NCBI GenBank assembly: GCA_002454815.1
Contig: DKJL01000018.1
Location: forward strand, 25,129 to 89,128
Length of the DNA: 64,000 bases
Source of the DNA: Flavobacteriales bacterium UBA6693
Lineage (GTDB): Bacteria; Bacteroidota; Bacteroidia; Flavobacteriales; Weeksellaceae
Reading direction: 5' to 3'
Of this stretch, positions 51,564 to 61,105 are shown in pieces (positions within the stretch are counted from its first letter, which is position 1; every line of letters begins with the position of its first letter). The position numbers and the translations under genes were made by a program. The notes under the pieces are model-generated. The model made no database searches. It saw nothing but the letters and a program-made list of their open reading frames with translations, and was not told where the DNA came from.

Positions 51564-53960
51564 TTATTTTTTCAGACATTTTTCCAGGAACTGATCCTGT
51601 TCCCACAGCGTGTGCAAAACGTTTTCGCGCGCTGCGTAACCGTGCGCTTCCTTTGGCAGTAAAACCATTCTCACCGGTGCTCCCAGATTTTTCAGGGCCT
51701 GGAAATACCGTTCGGTCTGCAAAGTGAAAGTTCCCGGGTTATTATCTGCCTCACCGTGGATCAGCAATAAAGGTGTTTTCATTTTATCGGCATGCATAAA
51801 CGGTGACATTGTATTGTAGATATTCGGTACATCCCAATAATTCCGTTGTTCGCTCTGGAAACCAAATGGTGTCAGCGTTCTGTTATAAGCGCCACTGCGC
51901 GCAATTCCACAGGCGTAATCATTAGAATGCGTCAGAAGATTTGCCGTCATAAAAGCCCCGTAAGAGTGACCGCCTACCGCAACACGTTTGCGGTCGATAT
52001 AGCCAAGTTTATCGAGCGCGTCAATCGCCGCTTTTCCGTTTGCTACAAGCTGCGGAATAAATGTATCATTTGGTTCCGCTTTTCCTTCGCCGATAATCGG
52101 GAATGCCGCGTCATCCAACACTGCGTACCCTTTCGTTACCCAGTAAATAAAGGAACCGTAGCTTGGGAATGTAAAATCATTCGGATTTTGGGTGTTTTGT
52201 CCAGCTGTATCTTTGCTCACATATTCGCGAGGGTAAGCCCAAATGAGCAATGGTAATTTTTCTTTCTTGCTTTTGCGGTCGTAATTTGCAGGCAGATACA
52301 AAGTTCCCGTCAGCTCTACCCCATCATTCCGACGATAGGTGATCACTTCTTTATATACCTCTTTGATGCTTTCGAACGGATTGGCAAACTGCGTCACCGG
52401 TGTCGCTTTTCCTGTTTTAATATTTCTGATAAAATAGTTCGGATAATTGCTGGCGGACTGTTCAACCACCAATGCATTTTTATCATCCAGGATATCGACA
52501 ATGTTCTCCTTTGAGTTTTTCAGGCTGCTTTTGTACAGTCTTTTCTTGCCCATTGTTTTAATATCGAGTTGATCGATAAAGGGATACTGGCCATCCTTGG
52601 AAAAACCGGGCCCGATGAGCTTTGCTGTATTATTTTTAATGTCAATTACATTGCGCCCAAAGTTGTTTTTAGCCTGAACGAAACTTCCCGGATCGCTGTA
52701 CACATCCTGATAGTTTCTGTCTTCGATAGTCTTAGCCGTTCCGTCGTTCAAGTTAAGAAGATACGATTTCGTGTTTCTGGTGTCGTACCAGCTGTCCGAA
52801 ATTACCGCGACATTGGCATTAGACCAGTCGATCCCGCTGAAGCGCTGTTTTGTTTTGAAGAAAGGTTTTGGATCCTGGTTGAACGGGGCTTCCCAAAGAT
52901 AGAGTTCATCACGGTATTCCACCTGTTTTGCCTGGTCTCCTCCATCCAGAGCTTCAGCAAAAACTAGTGTCGCCGGCGCATCGTCTCTCCAGCTCATGCT
53001 GCGTTTTCCGGCACGAACAGAGGAGAATCCTTTTGGCATAATTTCGTTCAGCGGACTAACATTAACCGTTTTTACCAATTTCCCATCAATATCATACACA
53101 ATGGAAGTCATCGGGAAACGGCTCAGCGGTACGATGTAAGAATATGGTTTCTGAATTGTCGTCAGCATTACATACTGACCGTCTGGTGAGAGACTGACGC
53201 CAGTGTAAATTCCAGCGGGTTTGAAAGGCGTAGAGCGTCCATCTAGGGAAATTTTTACCAGTTCTGATTTGGCTAATGTTTCAAAATTCTCTTCGTCCTG
53301 AGGATTTTTTAAAAGATCCTGGTAGGTTCTGTTTTGCGAAACTCTCCCATCAGACGTAGAGACTGTGGGTCCTGTCGGAAGATCTTTTTTATCATCAATC
53401 AGCGCTGGGCGGAAAGAAGGAATTTGTTTGACAATCAATGTTTTGGAATCTCTAGTCCAGACGTAAGGCATACCAAGATTGGCATTCAGCGGCTGGTTTG
53501 ATAATTTTCTGGCTGTGTTTGTCGCCAGATCTACCGTCCACAACTCCACTGCTTTCGCTGTGGTATTAGTGAATGCCAGATTTCTTTCGTCAGGGGAAAA
53601 AGACAAGTAAGCAATGCGCGGATTTGCCGGCAAACCTTTCACCTGAGTTTCTGTTTTATCTTTCAGGCGACGGGTTTTCAGGTTGTTAGAATACGTCATT
53701 GTGCTGGAAATATTCGTTACCGGGTTTACGCGCAATCCGGCAAGTTTCATTTCTTCCTGATTCAGGTCATCCAGCGACTTGTAAGTGTCACGATAAGTAA
53801 AAATCAACCAGTCACGGCTGCTGTTCATCATTACTGAAGGAGCGCGCTCGAAGTCGGCCAGTTTCATGATTTCCGCAGATGGTTTCTGATAGGTGATACT
53901 TTCCTGCGCCGTTGCAAAGGTCATAAACAACAGTGCAACAGCGGTAATTCTTTTCTTCAT
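51564..53960 (-). CDS. S9 family serine peptidase (prolyl oligopeptidase class), exported
   Basis: The 798-residue protein has a signal peptide ending near TFATAQ (residues 1-20), a beta-propeller-like N-terminal region and a C-terminal alpha/beta-hydrolase domain. The catalytic triad is Ser in GGHSYGAFMT, Asp in IHGEADNNPGT and His in KEAHGYAARE. Such periplasmic peptidases release short peptides during protein feeding. The ATG at 53960 is chosen because the longer frame would begin upstream of the promoter's -7 element. Confidence 0.93.
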   Translation of the reverse strand: MKKRITAVALLFMTFATAQESITYQKPSAEIMKLADFERAPSVMMNSSRDWLIFTYRDTYKSLDDLNQEEMKLAGLRVNPVTNISSTMTYSNNLKTRRLKDKTETQVKGLPANPRIAYLSFSPDERNLAFTNTTAKAVELWTVDLATNTARKLSNQPLNANLGMPYVWTRDSKTLIVKQIPSFRPALIDDKKDLPTGPTVSTSDGRVSQNRTYQDLLKNPQDEENFETLAKSELVKISLDGRSTPFKPAGIYTGVSLSPDGQYVMLTTIQKPYSYIVPLSRFPMTSIVYDIDGKLVKTVNVSPLNEIMPKGFSSVRAGKRSMSWRDDAPATLVFAEALDGGDQAKQVEYRDELYLWEAPFNQDPKPFFKTKQRFSGIDWSNANVAVISDSWYDTRNTKSYLLNLNDGTAKTIEDRNYQDVYSDPGSFVQAKNNFGRNVIDIKNNTAKLIGPGFSKDGQYPFIDQLDIKTMGKKRLYKSSLKNSKENIVDILDDKNALVVEQSASNYPNYFIRNIKTGKATPVTQFANPFESIKEVYKEVITYRRNDGVELTGTLYLPANYDRKSKKEKLPLLIWAYPREYVSKDTAGQNTQNPNDFTFPSYGSFIYWVTKGYAVLDDAAFPIIGEGKAEPNDTFIPQLVANGKAAIDALDKLGYIDRKRVAVGGHSYGAFMTANLLTHSNDYACGIARSGAYNRTLTPFGFQSEQRNYWDVPNIYNTMSPFMHADKMKTPLLLIHGEADNNPGTFTLQTERYFQALKNLGAPVRMVLLPKEAHGYAARENVLHTLWEQDQFLEKCLKK

Positions 53961-53974
53961 AAATACTTTTTTAT

Positions 53975-54005
53975 CAAAAATATCAAAAAGAAACGGTTGC
54001 GACAA
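53975..54005 (-). promoter_or_regulatory. Promoter of the S9 peptidase gene
   Basis: On the minus strand TTG (54005-54003) is followed after 20 bases by TATTTTTG (53982-53975). The ATG lies 14 bases downstream. Confidence 0.68.
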
Positions 54006-54027
54006 CAGTATTTTCCGTCTTTTAATT

Positions 54028-54050
54028 AAAAAAACCGGCACTTTTGCCGG
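54028..54050 (-). terminator. Terminator of the DoxX gene
   Basis: A 6-bp GC-rich stem (54035-54040 with 54045-54050) is followed on the minus strand by T7. Confidence 0.82.
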
Positions 54051-54069
54051 CTGTATTTTTCTTTAATTT

Positions 54070-54501
54070 TTAATATTTAGAAGATCCGCGTTTGCTGATC
54101 ATATTGTCCACTGAATACCTGAGCGGACCAAAGGTGAGAATAACGATGAATAGCGCCATATACATCAAACTGGTTTCGCGCACGGTGAAAGGATCTGTCT
54201 GATGAACAATAAAAGCGGCGATCGCCATCATTATTGCCAGAATAGCTGCGGAAATTCTTGTGAAAAGCCCCATCATAATCAAGAATGAAAGAACCAGTTC
54301 CAGCACAATTGCCAAGATAAGCGTCGGGCGTTCTCCTATGCCTGCGAAATTAAAAAATTTCGTGCTTCCTCCTTTTAAAAGCAGTTCGAGTTTGGGTAAT
54401 CCGTGCAGCATGATCATCGCAAAACCGGTAAAAACCCTAACGGCCAGAATCACAATATTATTGGTTTGCGCAAAGTTTTTGGTGGACGAAAAATAACTCA
54501 T
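54070..54501 (-). CDS. DoxX family membrane protein
   Basis: The 143-residue protein has four membrane helices and the DoxX family pattern (RVFTGFAMIMLHGLPKL, then the helix pair LELVLSFLIMMGLFTRI). Family members are linked to quinone-related or thiosulfate redox reactions, but for most the function is unknown. The ATG at 54501 gives the usual length. It is between era and the S9 peptidase gene and ends in its own terminator. Confidence 0.85.
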   Translation of the reverse strand: MSYFSSTKNFAQTNNIVILAVRVFTGFAMIMLHGLPKLELLLKGGSTKFFNFAGIGERPTLILAIVLELVLSFLIMMGLFTRISAAILAIMMAIAAFIVHQTDPFTVRETSLMYMALFIVILTFGPLRYSVDNMISKRGSSKY

Positions 54502-54559
54502 ACAGTGACGGATAAATTTAAATTTAATCAAACAAAAGAAAGCAAAATATAATCAAAAA

Positions 54560-55441
54560 TTACCGATATCCGAAACTTTTTAAATCGCGATCGCTTTTAC
54601 GCCAATCTTTTTTAACCTTTACAAATAAATTCAGGTGTATTTTTTTGTCGAAGAATTTTTCCAGATCCAGTCTTGCCTCCGTTCCTACTTTTTTTATGGC
54701 TTCACCTTTATGTCCGATGATAATTCCTTTTTGTGTGTCGCGCTCCACATAAATCACGGAATCGATAAAGATAATGCCTTCTTTTTCTTTAAACATTTCG
54801 GTGACCACCTCCACGGCGTAGGGAATTTCTTTGTCGTAATTCAGCAGTATTTTCTCGCGGATAGCCTCATTTACGAAGAAACGTTCCGGCCGGTCAGTAT
54901 ACATCGTTTTATCATAGTACGGCGGATTTTCGGGTAGCAAAGATTTTAGTTTAGGTAAGATCACCTCCGTGTTAAAACCTTTAATTGCAGAAATCGGCAG
55001 AATTTCCGCTTTCGGAATTCTTTCGTGCCACTCCTCCATTATCTTTTCCAGATCGGATTGGTTGGACGCGTCGATTTTGTTGATTAAAATCAGAACAGGT
55101 ACCGGGATTTTATTTAATTTTTCAATCAGGAAACTGCTGGGCTCTGCTTTATCGGTGATGTCAACGATAAATAAAAATACGTCAGCATCCTGCAACGAAT
55201 CTTTTACAAAATCCATCATTTTTTCCTGTAAGCCGTATTTCGGGTCCAGCACCCCTGGCGTATCAGAAAAGACAATCTGCAGATCGTCTTCATTATAAAT
55301 ACCGAATATGCGGTGTCTCGTTGTTTGCGCTTTTTGGGTCACGATGGCGAGTTTCTCGCCCATCAGTTGGTTTAGCAGCGTGGATTTTCCGGCGTTGGGT
55401 TTGCCGACAATATTTACGAATCCTGCTTTATGGTTGCTCAC
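54560..55441 (-). CDS. era: GTPase Era
   Basis: This essential GTPase binds the 3' end of 16S rRNA during 30S assembly. The 293-residue protein has G1 GKPNAGKST, G2 TTRHR, G3 DTPG and G4 NKID, and a C-terminal KH domain with IIIGHKGEAIKKVG. It is complete. A -7 element (TAACTTTG on the minus strand) lies at 55473-55466. Confidence 0.97.
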   Translation of the reverse strand: MSNHKAGFVNIVGKPNAGKSTLLNQLMGEKLAIVTQKAQTTRHRIFGIYNEDDLQIVFSDTPGVLDPKYGLQEKMMDFVKDSLQDADVFLFIVDITDKAEPSSFLIEKLNKIPVPVLILINKIDASNQSDLEKIMEEWHERIPKAEILPISAIKGFNTEVILPKLKSLLPENPPYYDKTMYTDRPERFFVNEAIREKILLNYDKEIPYAVEVVTEMFKEKEGIIFIDSVIYVERDTQKGIIIGHKGEAIKKVGTEARLDLEKFFDKKIHLNLFVKVKKDWRKSDRDLKSFGYR

Positions 55442-55465
55442 AATTTTTGTTTTTAATGGGACTTA

Positions 55466-55473
55466 CAAAGTTA
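55466..55473 (-). promoter_or_regulatory. -7 element of the era gene
   Basis: TAACTTTG on the minus strand matches TAnnTTTG and lies 24 bases before the ATG. The nearest TTG is 27 bases upstream, longer than usual. Confidence 0.4.
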
Positions 55474-55552
55474 AGTATTTTTAGGCGTTACACGTTATAA
55501 CAAACATTTTCTTCCGAGATCCGCACATTATTTTTAATTTATACACTGCTAA

Positions 55553-55577
55553 TTTCAGCAAGTCTCAACTGCTGAAA
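55553..55577. repeat. Perfect inverted repeat upstream of ku
   Basis: TTTCAGCA (55553-55560) and TGCTGAAA (55570-55577) form perfect 8-bp arms around a 9-base spacer. The repeat lies 41 bases before the ku ATG. It may be an operator for a dimeric regulator. It has no T-run, so it is not an obvious terminator. Confidence 0.5.
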
Positions 55578-55618
55578 GGCATACTTCTTTCATACAGTAT
55601 TTAACAAAACCAGAGGTT

Positions 55619-56407
55619 ATGAAAGCGATTTGGAACGGCGCGATAGGATTCGGCCTTGTCAATATTCCTGTGAAAATGTACTCCGCGGTGGAGAGTTCCA
55701 ATTTGGATCTCGATATGCTCGACAAAAGTGATCTGTCGAACATCCGCTTCAAAAGAGTGAACGAAAAAACAGGCAAAGAAGTAAAGTGGGAAAATATTGT
55801 AAAAGCCTATGCGCTGGAGGGCAACTACGTCGTTCTGGAGCCGGAAGATTATGCCGCCGCCAGTCCCGAAAAAACCAAAGTTTTCAGCATCGAACAGTTT
55901 GTTCAGGAAGAAGAAGTGGATTCCGTATACTTTGAAGTTCCTTACTTTCTGGAGCCTCAAAAAAACGCAGAAAATGCCTATTTCCTACTGTTAAAGGCAC
56001 TTTCAGAAACCAAAAAAGCAGGAATTGGCACTTTCGTGATGCGGGATAAAGAAGTCTTCGGCATGGTCCGCCCTTATAATGATGAAATTTTAATTGTACA
56101 GAGGCTGCGTTTCGGGCAGGAAATCCGTGATTACCATGGCCTGAAAATGCCGAAGGTAAAAGATCCTAAAGCTGGTGAGCTCAAAATGGCCATCTCGCTG
56201 ATTGAGCAAACCGCCGAAAAATTCGATCCTGCAGCGTACAAAGATACTTATGCGGAAGATTTGCTTAAAATTATTGAAAATAAAGCAAAAGGTAAAAAAA
56301 TTAAAAAAGTCAGCACTGATGATGACAACGACGGAAAAGTGATCGACCTTATGGCGCAATTAAAAGCCAGTCTGGAACACAGTAAAAAAGCAAAAAAAGT
56401 ATCGTAA
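55619..56407 (+). CDS. ku: Ku protein for non-homologous end joining
   Basis: The 262-residue bacterial Ku begins with the family-typical MKAIWNGAIGFGLVNIPVKMYSA and has the bridge-region motif GTFVMRDKE. A lysine-rich C-terminal tail (about residues 215-262) would recruit LigD and aid DNA threading. It homodimerises on DNA ends. The ligD ATG directly follows its stop codon. Confidence 0.97.
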   Translation: MKAIWNGAIGFGLVNIPVKMYSAVESSNLDLDMLDKSDLSNIRFKRVNEKTGKEVKWENIVKAYALEGNYVVLEPEDYAAASPEKTKVFSIEQFVQEEEVDSVYFEVPYFLEPQKNAENAYFLLLKALSETKKAGIGTFVMRDKEVFGMVRPYNDEILIVQRLRFGQEIRDYHGLKMPKVKDPKAGELKMAISLIEQTAEKFDPAAYKDTYAEDLLKIIENKAKGKKIKKVSTDDDNDGKVIDLMAQLKASLEHSKKAKKVS

Positions 56408-58963
56408 ATGCCACTGGAGGAATATAATAAAAAACGCAGTTTTACGGAAACGCCGGAGCCGGCAGGAACTGCACGGGAACCATCGGAAAAATTAATCTTC
56501 GTTATACAGCGTCACTCCGCCACGCGCCTGCACTACGATTTTCGGCTGGAAATGAACGGCGTACTTAAAAGTTGGGCGGTTCCGAAAGGTCCCTCGCTGA
56601 ACCCCAGCGACCGCAGATTGGCGATGATGACGGAAGATCACCCTTATAGCTACCGCGATTTCGAAGGCACTATTCCCGAGGGTCAATATGGCGGCGGCGA
56701 GGTGGAGATTTGGGATTCGGGCACTTACGAACCGATAGAAAAAGTGGAGTCGAAAAGCGATGATCTGGTGATGCGGCACCAGCTGCACAAAGAATCTTTG
56801 AAATTTGTACTGCATGGAAAAAAACTGAAAGGTGAGTTTGCGCTGGTTAAAATTAAAAAAGAAGATAACGCCTGGCTGTTAATTAAACATAAAGATAAGT
56901 ACGCCCTGGACGATTACGACGCGGAAGAACATGTTCCGAAACGTTCAAAAGTAACCGAAAGAGAAGAATACCGCCCTTCTAAAAAGAAAAAGACGGCAGT
57001 AAAAAAAATAACGAAATCTAAAAAGGAATTTGCGCATGGTAAAGATTCAGACAGAAAAATCGAGAACTATATAATACCTATGCTTGCCACACCGGGCGGC
57101 GAAGCTTTCGATTCGGAAGAATGGGTTTTCGAGATCAAATGGGATGGCTATCGCGCGATTGCAGATTTAAGCGGTGATCCGCTGCTGCTCTATTCCCGTA
57201 ATGGTCTTTCGTTCGCCGAAAAATTTCCGAAAGTTGCAGAGGCACTTTTAGAGCAGGAAAATGAGATGATCCTTGATGGCGAAATCGTCGCATTTAACAA
57301 AGAAGGAAAACCCGACTTCCAGATTTTGCAGCAGTCTGCCGATCATCCTCACGCACATATGACCTATCAGGTTTTTGATCTGCTCTGGTTGAACGGACAT
57401 TCTACGGAGTCACTTACTTTGTTGGAAAGAAAAGAATTATTGAAGGAAGCGCTGCAGGAAAACAATGTTGTAAAATACTGTGATCACGTTTCTGCGGAAG
57501 GAAAAGCATTTTTTAAACAAATCGAAAAGCAGAAACTGGAAGGTATGATCGCAAAAAAAAGCGACAGCGTTTATGCGGAAGGATCGCGGTCTGACGATTG
57601 GCTTAAAGTAAAATTTCAGAATACGGATGATGTTGTGGTTTGTGGTTTTACGGAACCAAAAGGTTCCCGGAAAAAATTCGGCGCCATTATTCTGGGAAAT
57701 TATATTGATGGCGTGCTTTCCTATGTCGGGCACGTCGGCACCGGATTTAGCAATGCTTTGCTCACGGAACTTTCCGAAAAATTTGAACCTTTAATAACGG
57801 AGCAATGTCCTTTTGAAAAAGTTCCAAAAACCAACACGCCGGCCAGCTGGCTAAAACCGGAACTCGTTTGTGAAATAAAATACGCAGAAAAAACGGCTGA
57901 CGGCATTTACCGACATCCGGTTTTTATTGCTTTGCGTCCGGACAAAAACGTTGAAGATGTTCTGAAAACCAGTGAAGAAGAAACTGAAGAAATCGACACA
58001 AAAGAAAAAGCAGACGCAGAAAAATCAGATAAGAAAACAATGGAGAGGCCAAACGAAGAACAGAAAAAGATCGGCAAACACACGGTGAAACTGACGAACC
58101 AGAATAAAGTCTATTTTCCTGATGCAGAAATTACCAAAGGAGAATTAATTGATTATTATCAGTCGGTGGCGAAGTATATTTTGCCCTATTTAAAGAATCG
58201 TCCGCAGTCACTTCATCGTTTTCCGAATGGAATAAAAGGGTTGAGTTTCTACCAAAAGGACGCCGGTCACGACGCGCCCGACTGGATAGAAAAAACCACC
58301 ATTTTTGCGGAATCCAATGAAAAAGAGATCGAATATGTGATTTGTAATACGGCGGCCGATATGGCTTACCTTAATAATCTCGGCTGCATAGAACTGAACC
58401 CGTGGAATTCTACTGTCGAAAATATCGAGCACCCCGACTGGCTGGGACTTGATCTCGATCCTTCGGACGGCAACACCTTCGAAGACGTTATCGAAACGGC
58501 GCTCGCTACAAAACAAGTTCTGGATGAGGCAAAGATTACGGGCTACTGCAAAACTTCGGGCAGTACAGGTCTGCATATTTATCTTCCTATGGAAGGAAAA
58601 TACAATTTTGATCAGGTGAAAGATTTTGCGCATTTGCTAATGCAAAAAGTTCAGGAGCATCTCCCCGATCTCACGACGCTGGAGCGCAGTCTTCAGAAAA
58701 GATCAAAAAAGAAAATTTATTTGGATTATTTACAGAACCGTAGCGGACAAACGCTCGCCAGTGTTTACAGCGTCAGGCCGAAGCCAGGCGCACCGGTTTC
58801 CATGCCGCTTCACTGGAATGAGGTAAAGCCGGGTCTGAAGCCCACTGATTTTACGATTCATAACGCTTTGGAACGTATCGAGAAAAACGGTGATATTTTT
58901 AAACCCGTCTTGGGAAAAGGTGTGGACATGCTGAAGGCACTTCAAAATCTGGAAAAGAATTAA
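56408..58963 (+). CDS. ligD: DNA ligase D (phosphoesterase-ligase-polymerase)
   Basis: The 851-residue enzyme processes and seals breaks held by Ku. The order is 3'-phosphoesterase (about residues 25-150, with HSATRLHYDFRLE and EDHPYSYRDFEG), ATP-dependent ligase (about 220-515, nucleophile Lys244 in FEIKWDGYRA), and primase-type polymerase (about 560-850, with LGLDLDPSDG). Mycobacterial LigD has the polymerase first; the order seen here is the one in Pseudomonas. It is complete and fused to ku in one operon. Confidence 0.96.
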   Translation: MPLEEYNKKRSFTETPEPAGTAREPSEKLIFVIQRHSATRLHYDFRLEMNGVLKSWAVPKGPSLNPSDRRLAMMTEDHPYSYRDFEGTIPEGQYGGGEVEIWDSGTYEPIEKVESKSDDLVMRHQLHKESLKFVLHGKKLKGEFALVKIKKEDNAWLLIKHKDKYALDDYDAEEHVPKRSKVTEREEYRPSKKKKTAVKKITKSKKEFAHGKDSDRKIENYIIPMLATPGGEAFDSEEWVFEIKWDGYRAIADLSGDPLLLYSRNGLSFAEKFPKVAEALLEQENEMILDGEIVAFNKEGKPDFQILQQSADHPHAHMTYQVFDLLWLNGHSTESLTLLERKELLKEALQENNVVKYCDHVSAEGKAFFKQIEKQKLEGMIAKKSDSVYAEGSRSDDWLKVKFQNTDDVVVCGFTEPKGSRKKFGAIILGNYIDGVLSYVGHVGTGFSNALLTELSEKFEPLITEQCPFEKVPKTNTPASWLKPELVCEIKYAEKTADGIYRHPVFIALRPDKNVEDVLKTSEEETEEIDTKEKADAEKSDKKTMERPNEEQKKIGKHTVKLTNQNKVYFPDAEITKGELIDYYQSVAKYILPYLKNRPQSLHRFPNGIKGLSFYQKDAGHDAPDWIEKTTIFAESNEKEIEYVICNTAADMAYLNNLGCIELNPWNSTVENIEHPDWLGLDLDPSDGNTFEDVIETALATKQVLDEAKITGYCKTSGSTGLHIYLPMEGKYNFDQVKDFAHLLMQKVQEHLPDLTTLERSLQKRSKKKIYLDYLQNRSGQTLASVYSVRPKPGAPVSMPLHWNEVKPGLKPTDFTIHNALERIEKNGDIFKPVLGKGVDMLKALQNLEKN

Positions 58964-59727
58964 TTTTTATGAACTACAGGCAAAATTTCATTTTCCAGTA
59001 AACCATATTTTTCACGTTGTTCTTTGCTGAATTTTTTAGAATAATAAAGCGCTTCTACTGAAAATCCGGCACGCTCGAGCCGGTCGAAATAATCCTTCCC
59101 GTACCATCGGACATGGTCATACTGTCCAAAATGTTTTCTGCGCTCATTTTTGTCGGTAATGCTGAAATCTTCATAGGTCTTTTCCAGACTCGTTTTAATA
59201 GGAACCTGCAGAATTCCCCATCCGCCTTTTCGAAGAACGCGGTACAGTTCGCGCATCGCCTGCTGATCATCAACAATATGTTCTAACACATGATTGCAAA
59301 AAATGACATCGAAGGATTCGTCTTCAAAAGGAAGATTGGTTACATCTGCTTTCACGTCAACAATTGGGGAAAATAAATCCGTGGAGAGATAGTCCAGATT
59401 ATCCAACTTTTTAAAACGGCTGATAAACGCCTGCTCAGGTGCGACGTGCAGTACCTTATATTTTTTCTGAAAAAAGTCGGTCTCATTTTGTAGATAAAGC
59501 CACATTTGGCGATGGCGTTCCAGACTTAATGTGCCGGGTGAAAGTGCATTCAGCCGCGGCTTTCCATATCCGTAAGGTAAAAATTTCCGGTAAGACCGTC
59601 CGTCGATAGGATCGGTAAAACGCGAACCTTTAAATAAAATATAAACAAAGGGCCGCAGCAAAATACTCAGGTTAATTAACCAAGGTCGCGGAATTGCATT
59701 TAAAATAAACTTAGCGACACTGCGCAT
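58960..59727 (-). CDS. Class I SAM-dependent methyltransferase
   Basis: The 255-residue enzyme has a basic hydrophobic N-terminal stretch and a Rossmann methyltransferase domain with VLHVAPEQAF (SAM loop), DVKADVTNLPFEDESFDVIFCNHVLEHI and the MRELYRVLRKGGW helix of the UbiE/COQ5-like group. The substrate is unknown. Its start overlaps the map stop (TGATG), so it is translationally coupled to methionine aminopeptidase. Its 3' end overlaps the convergent ligD by four bases. Confidence 0.88.
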   Translation of the reverse strand: MRSVAKFILNAIPRPWLINLSILLRPFVYILFKGSRFTDPIDGRSYRKFLPYGYGKPRLNALSPGTLSLERHRQMWLYLQNETDFFQKKYKVLHVAPEQAFISRFKKLDNLDYLSTDLFSPIVDVKADVTNLPFEDESFDVIFCNHVLEHIVDDQQAMRELYRVLRKGGWGILQVPIKTSLEKTYEDFSITDKNERRKHFGQYDHVRWYGKDYFDRLERAGFSVEALYYSKKFSKEQREKYGLLENEILPVVHKN

Positions 59728-60536
59728 CAGAAATCCAGTGTGAATGGTCGTTCTTCGTCACTCGTAATTCCAAGCGCGTCATAAATATATTTAAATGTTG
59801 AAAGCAGAACCGGCTTGCCGTTGATAATACAAACGTCATGTTCAAAATGTGCCGAGGGCGAATTGTCCAGTGAAGTTACCGTCCAGCCGTCGTCGTGAAA
59901 CTTCACCTTTTCGGTGCCAAGATTTACCATCGGTTCGATCGCCAAAGCGATTCCGTCTTTCAAAACTTTTCCGCTTCCTTTCCGACCGTAATTCGGAACT
60001 TGTGGATCCTCGTGCATTTTTCGGCCAAGCCCATGCCCCACCAGTTCGCGCACGACGCCGTAGCCATGTGCTTCACAATGACTTTGAATTGCGTGTGAGA
60101 TGTCCCCGACGCGCTTTCCGCGCACGCACTGTTCGATTCCTTTATACAAAGATTCTTTGGTGACTTTCAATAATTTCTTGATTTCCGGTGAAACTTCCCC
60201 CACCTCAAACGAATACGCATGATCGCCGTAGAAACCGTTCATATAAACGCCGCAATCTACTGACAGAATATCTCCTTCTTCCAACGGTTTGTCGTTGGGG
60301 ATTCCGTGCACAACTTCGGCGTTGGGTGAGATACAAAGATTGTTTGGAAAACCGTACATACCCAGAAAAGCGGGTTCACCACCATGATCACGGATGTATT
60401 CTCCGCCCATTTTATCGAGCTGTAAGGTGGTAACTCCTGGCTTTATTTCTGCGGCAAGTATTCCCAATGTTTTGGAAACGAGCTGGGCACTCTCACGCAT
60501 GAGCCGCAATTCTTCTATCGTTTTTAATTGTATCAA
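59727..60536 (-). CDS. map: Type I methionine aminopeptidase
   Basis: It removes the initiator methionine from new proteins. The 269-residue protein has the five metal ligands: Asp in VDCGVYMNGFYGDHAYSF (two), His in ELVGHGLGRKMHE, Glu in AIEPMVN and the last Glu in HFEHDVCI. The start is TTG at 60536, which gives the family-typical IQLKTIEELRLMRES; the next ATG would cut away the first conserved helix. Confidence 0.95.
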   Translation of the reverse strand: MIQLKTIEELRLMRESAQLVSKTLGILAAEIKPGVTTLQLDKMGGEYIRDHGGEPAFLGMYGFPNNLCISPNAEVVHGIPNDKPLEEGDILSVDCGVYMNGFYGDHAYSFEVGEVSPEIKKLLKVTKESLYKGIEQCVRGKRVGDISHAIQSHCEAHGYGVVRELVGHGLGRKMHEDPQVPNYGRKGSGKVLKDGIALAIEPMVNLGTEKVKFHDDGWTVTSLDNSPSAHFEHDVCIINGKPVLLSTFKYIYDALGITSDEERPFTLDF

Positions 60537-60569
60537 TACTTTTAGCTTTGTTTTATTAATATGAAAAAA

Positions 60570-61004
60570 TTACCAGAAAAGTCCTTTCTTTTTTTCTTTT
60601 TTAATTTTTGAATAGGCTAAAACTTCACCGCCCTCTACACGGAATTCGATGCGTTCTTTTATAATCTTGTAAATCTCTCCCCAACCGGGAAAGCCGCCGA
60701 GATTTCGGTCGTCAATAAAAAGATCGGCATCGATTTTTCGGGAAGCCATATTGTGGTCGAAGACTTCACCTTCAAAACTGGAATTCACGGCGTAAAATTC
60801 AACGCCGTTTTTCCTGCAAAATTCTACGGCTTCATCCAACGATCTGCCATGGCGGTACGTCCAAAGAATAAGACGATACCCTTCGGACTGCAGCTTTCGC
60901 AATGTCTCAAAAGCGAAAATCTTTGGTTTGCCAATGCCGGGATAAGCATCATCCACCACTGTTCCGTCAAAGTCAATTGCTAATTTTTTGCTACTCTTCA
61001 TCAT
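60570..61004 (-). CDS. HAD-type hydrolase, BT0820-like
   Basis: The 144-residue protein begins with the HAD motif I DFDGTVVDD and has further motifs in LILWTYRHGRSLDEAVEF and DADLFIDDRNLGGFPGW. This small capless HAD group includes a structurally studied Bacteroides protein; the substrate is not known. The first ATG after the -7 element (61004, with a second at 61001) is taken, since a TTG further upstream lies within that element. The C-terminus is lysine-rich. Confidence 0.85.
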   Translation of the reverse strand: MMKSSKKLAIDFDGTVVDDAYPGIGKPKIFAFETLRKLQSEGYRLILWTYRHGRSLDEAVEFCRKNGVEFYAVNSSFEGEVFDHNMASRKIDADLFIDDRNLGGFPGWGEIYKIIKERIEFRVEGGEVLAYSKIKKEKKKGLFW

Positions 61005-61019
61005 AATAATTTCAGTAGG

Positions 61020-61027
61020 CAAATATA
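61020..61027 (-). promoter_or_regulatory. -7 element of the HAD hydrolase gene
   Basis: TATATTTG on the minus strand matches TAnnTTTG and ends 15 bases before the ATG at 61004. Confidence 0.45.
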
Positions 61028-61033
61028 ATGAAT

Positions 61034-61057
61034 TTTGCCTCAGGAGTCTGAGGCAAA
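61034..61057. terminator. Probable terminator after the desaturase gene
   Basis: A perfect 10-bp stem (61034-61043 with 61048-61057) has a 4-base loop but no strong T-run on either strand. It lies between the desaturase gene and the HAD hydrolase promoter. Confidence 0.5.
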
Positions 61058-61105
61058 TTCTTATTTAAAGGTAATAGAAGTAAGTGTTTTTAATTAAAAT
61101 CAACT

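Noticed and set aside
53961..54041. Longer start of the S9 peptidase
   Set aside because: It would hide the signal peptide and lies upstream of the -7 element at 53982-53975.
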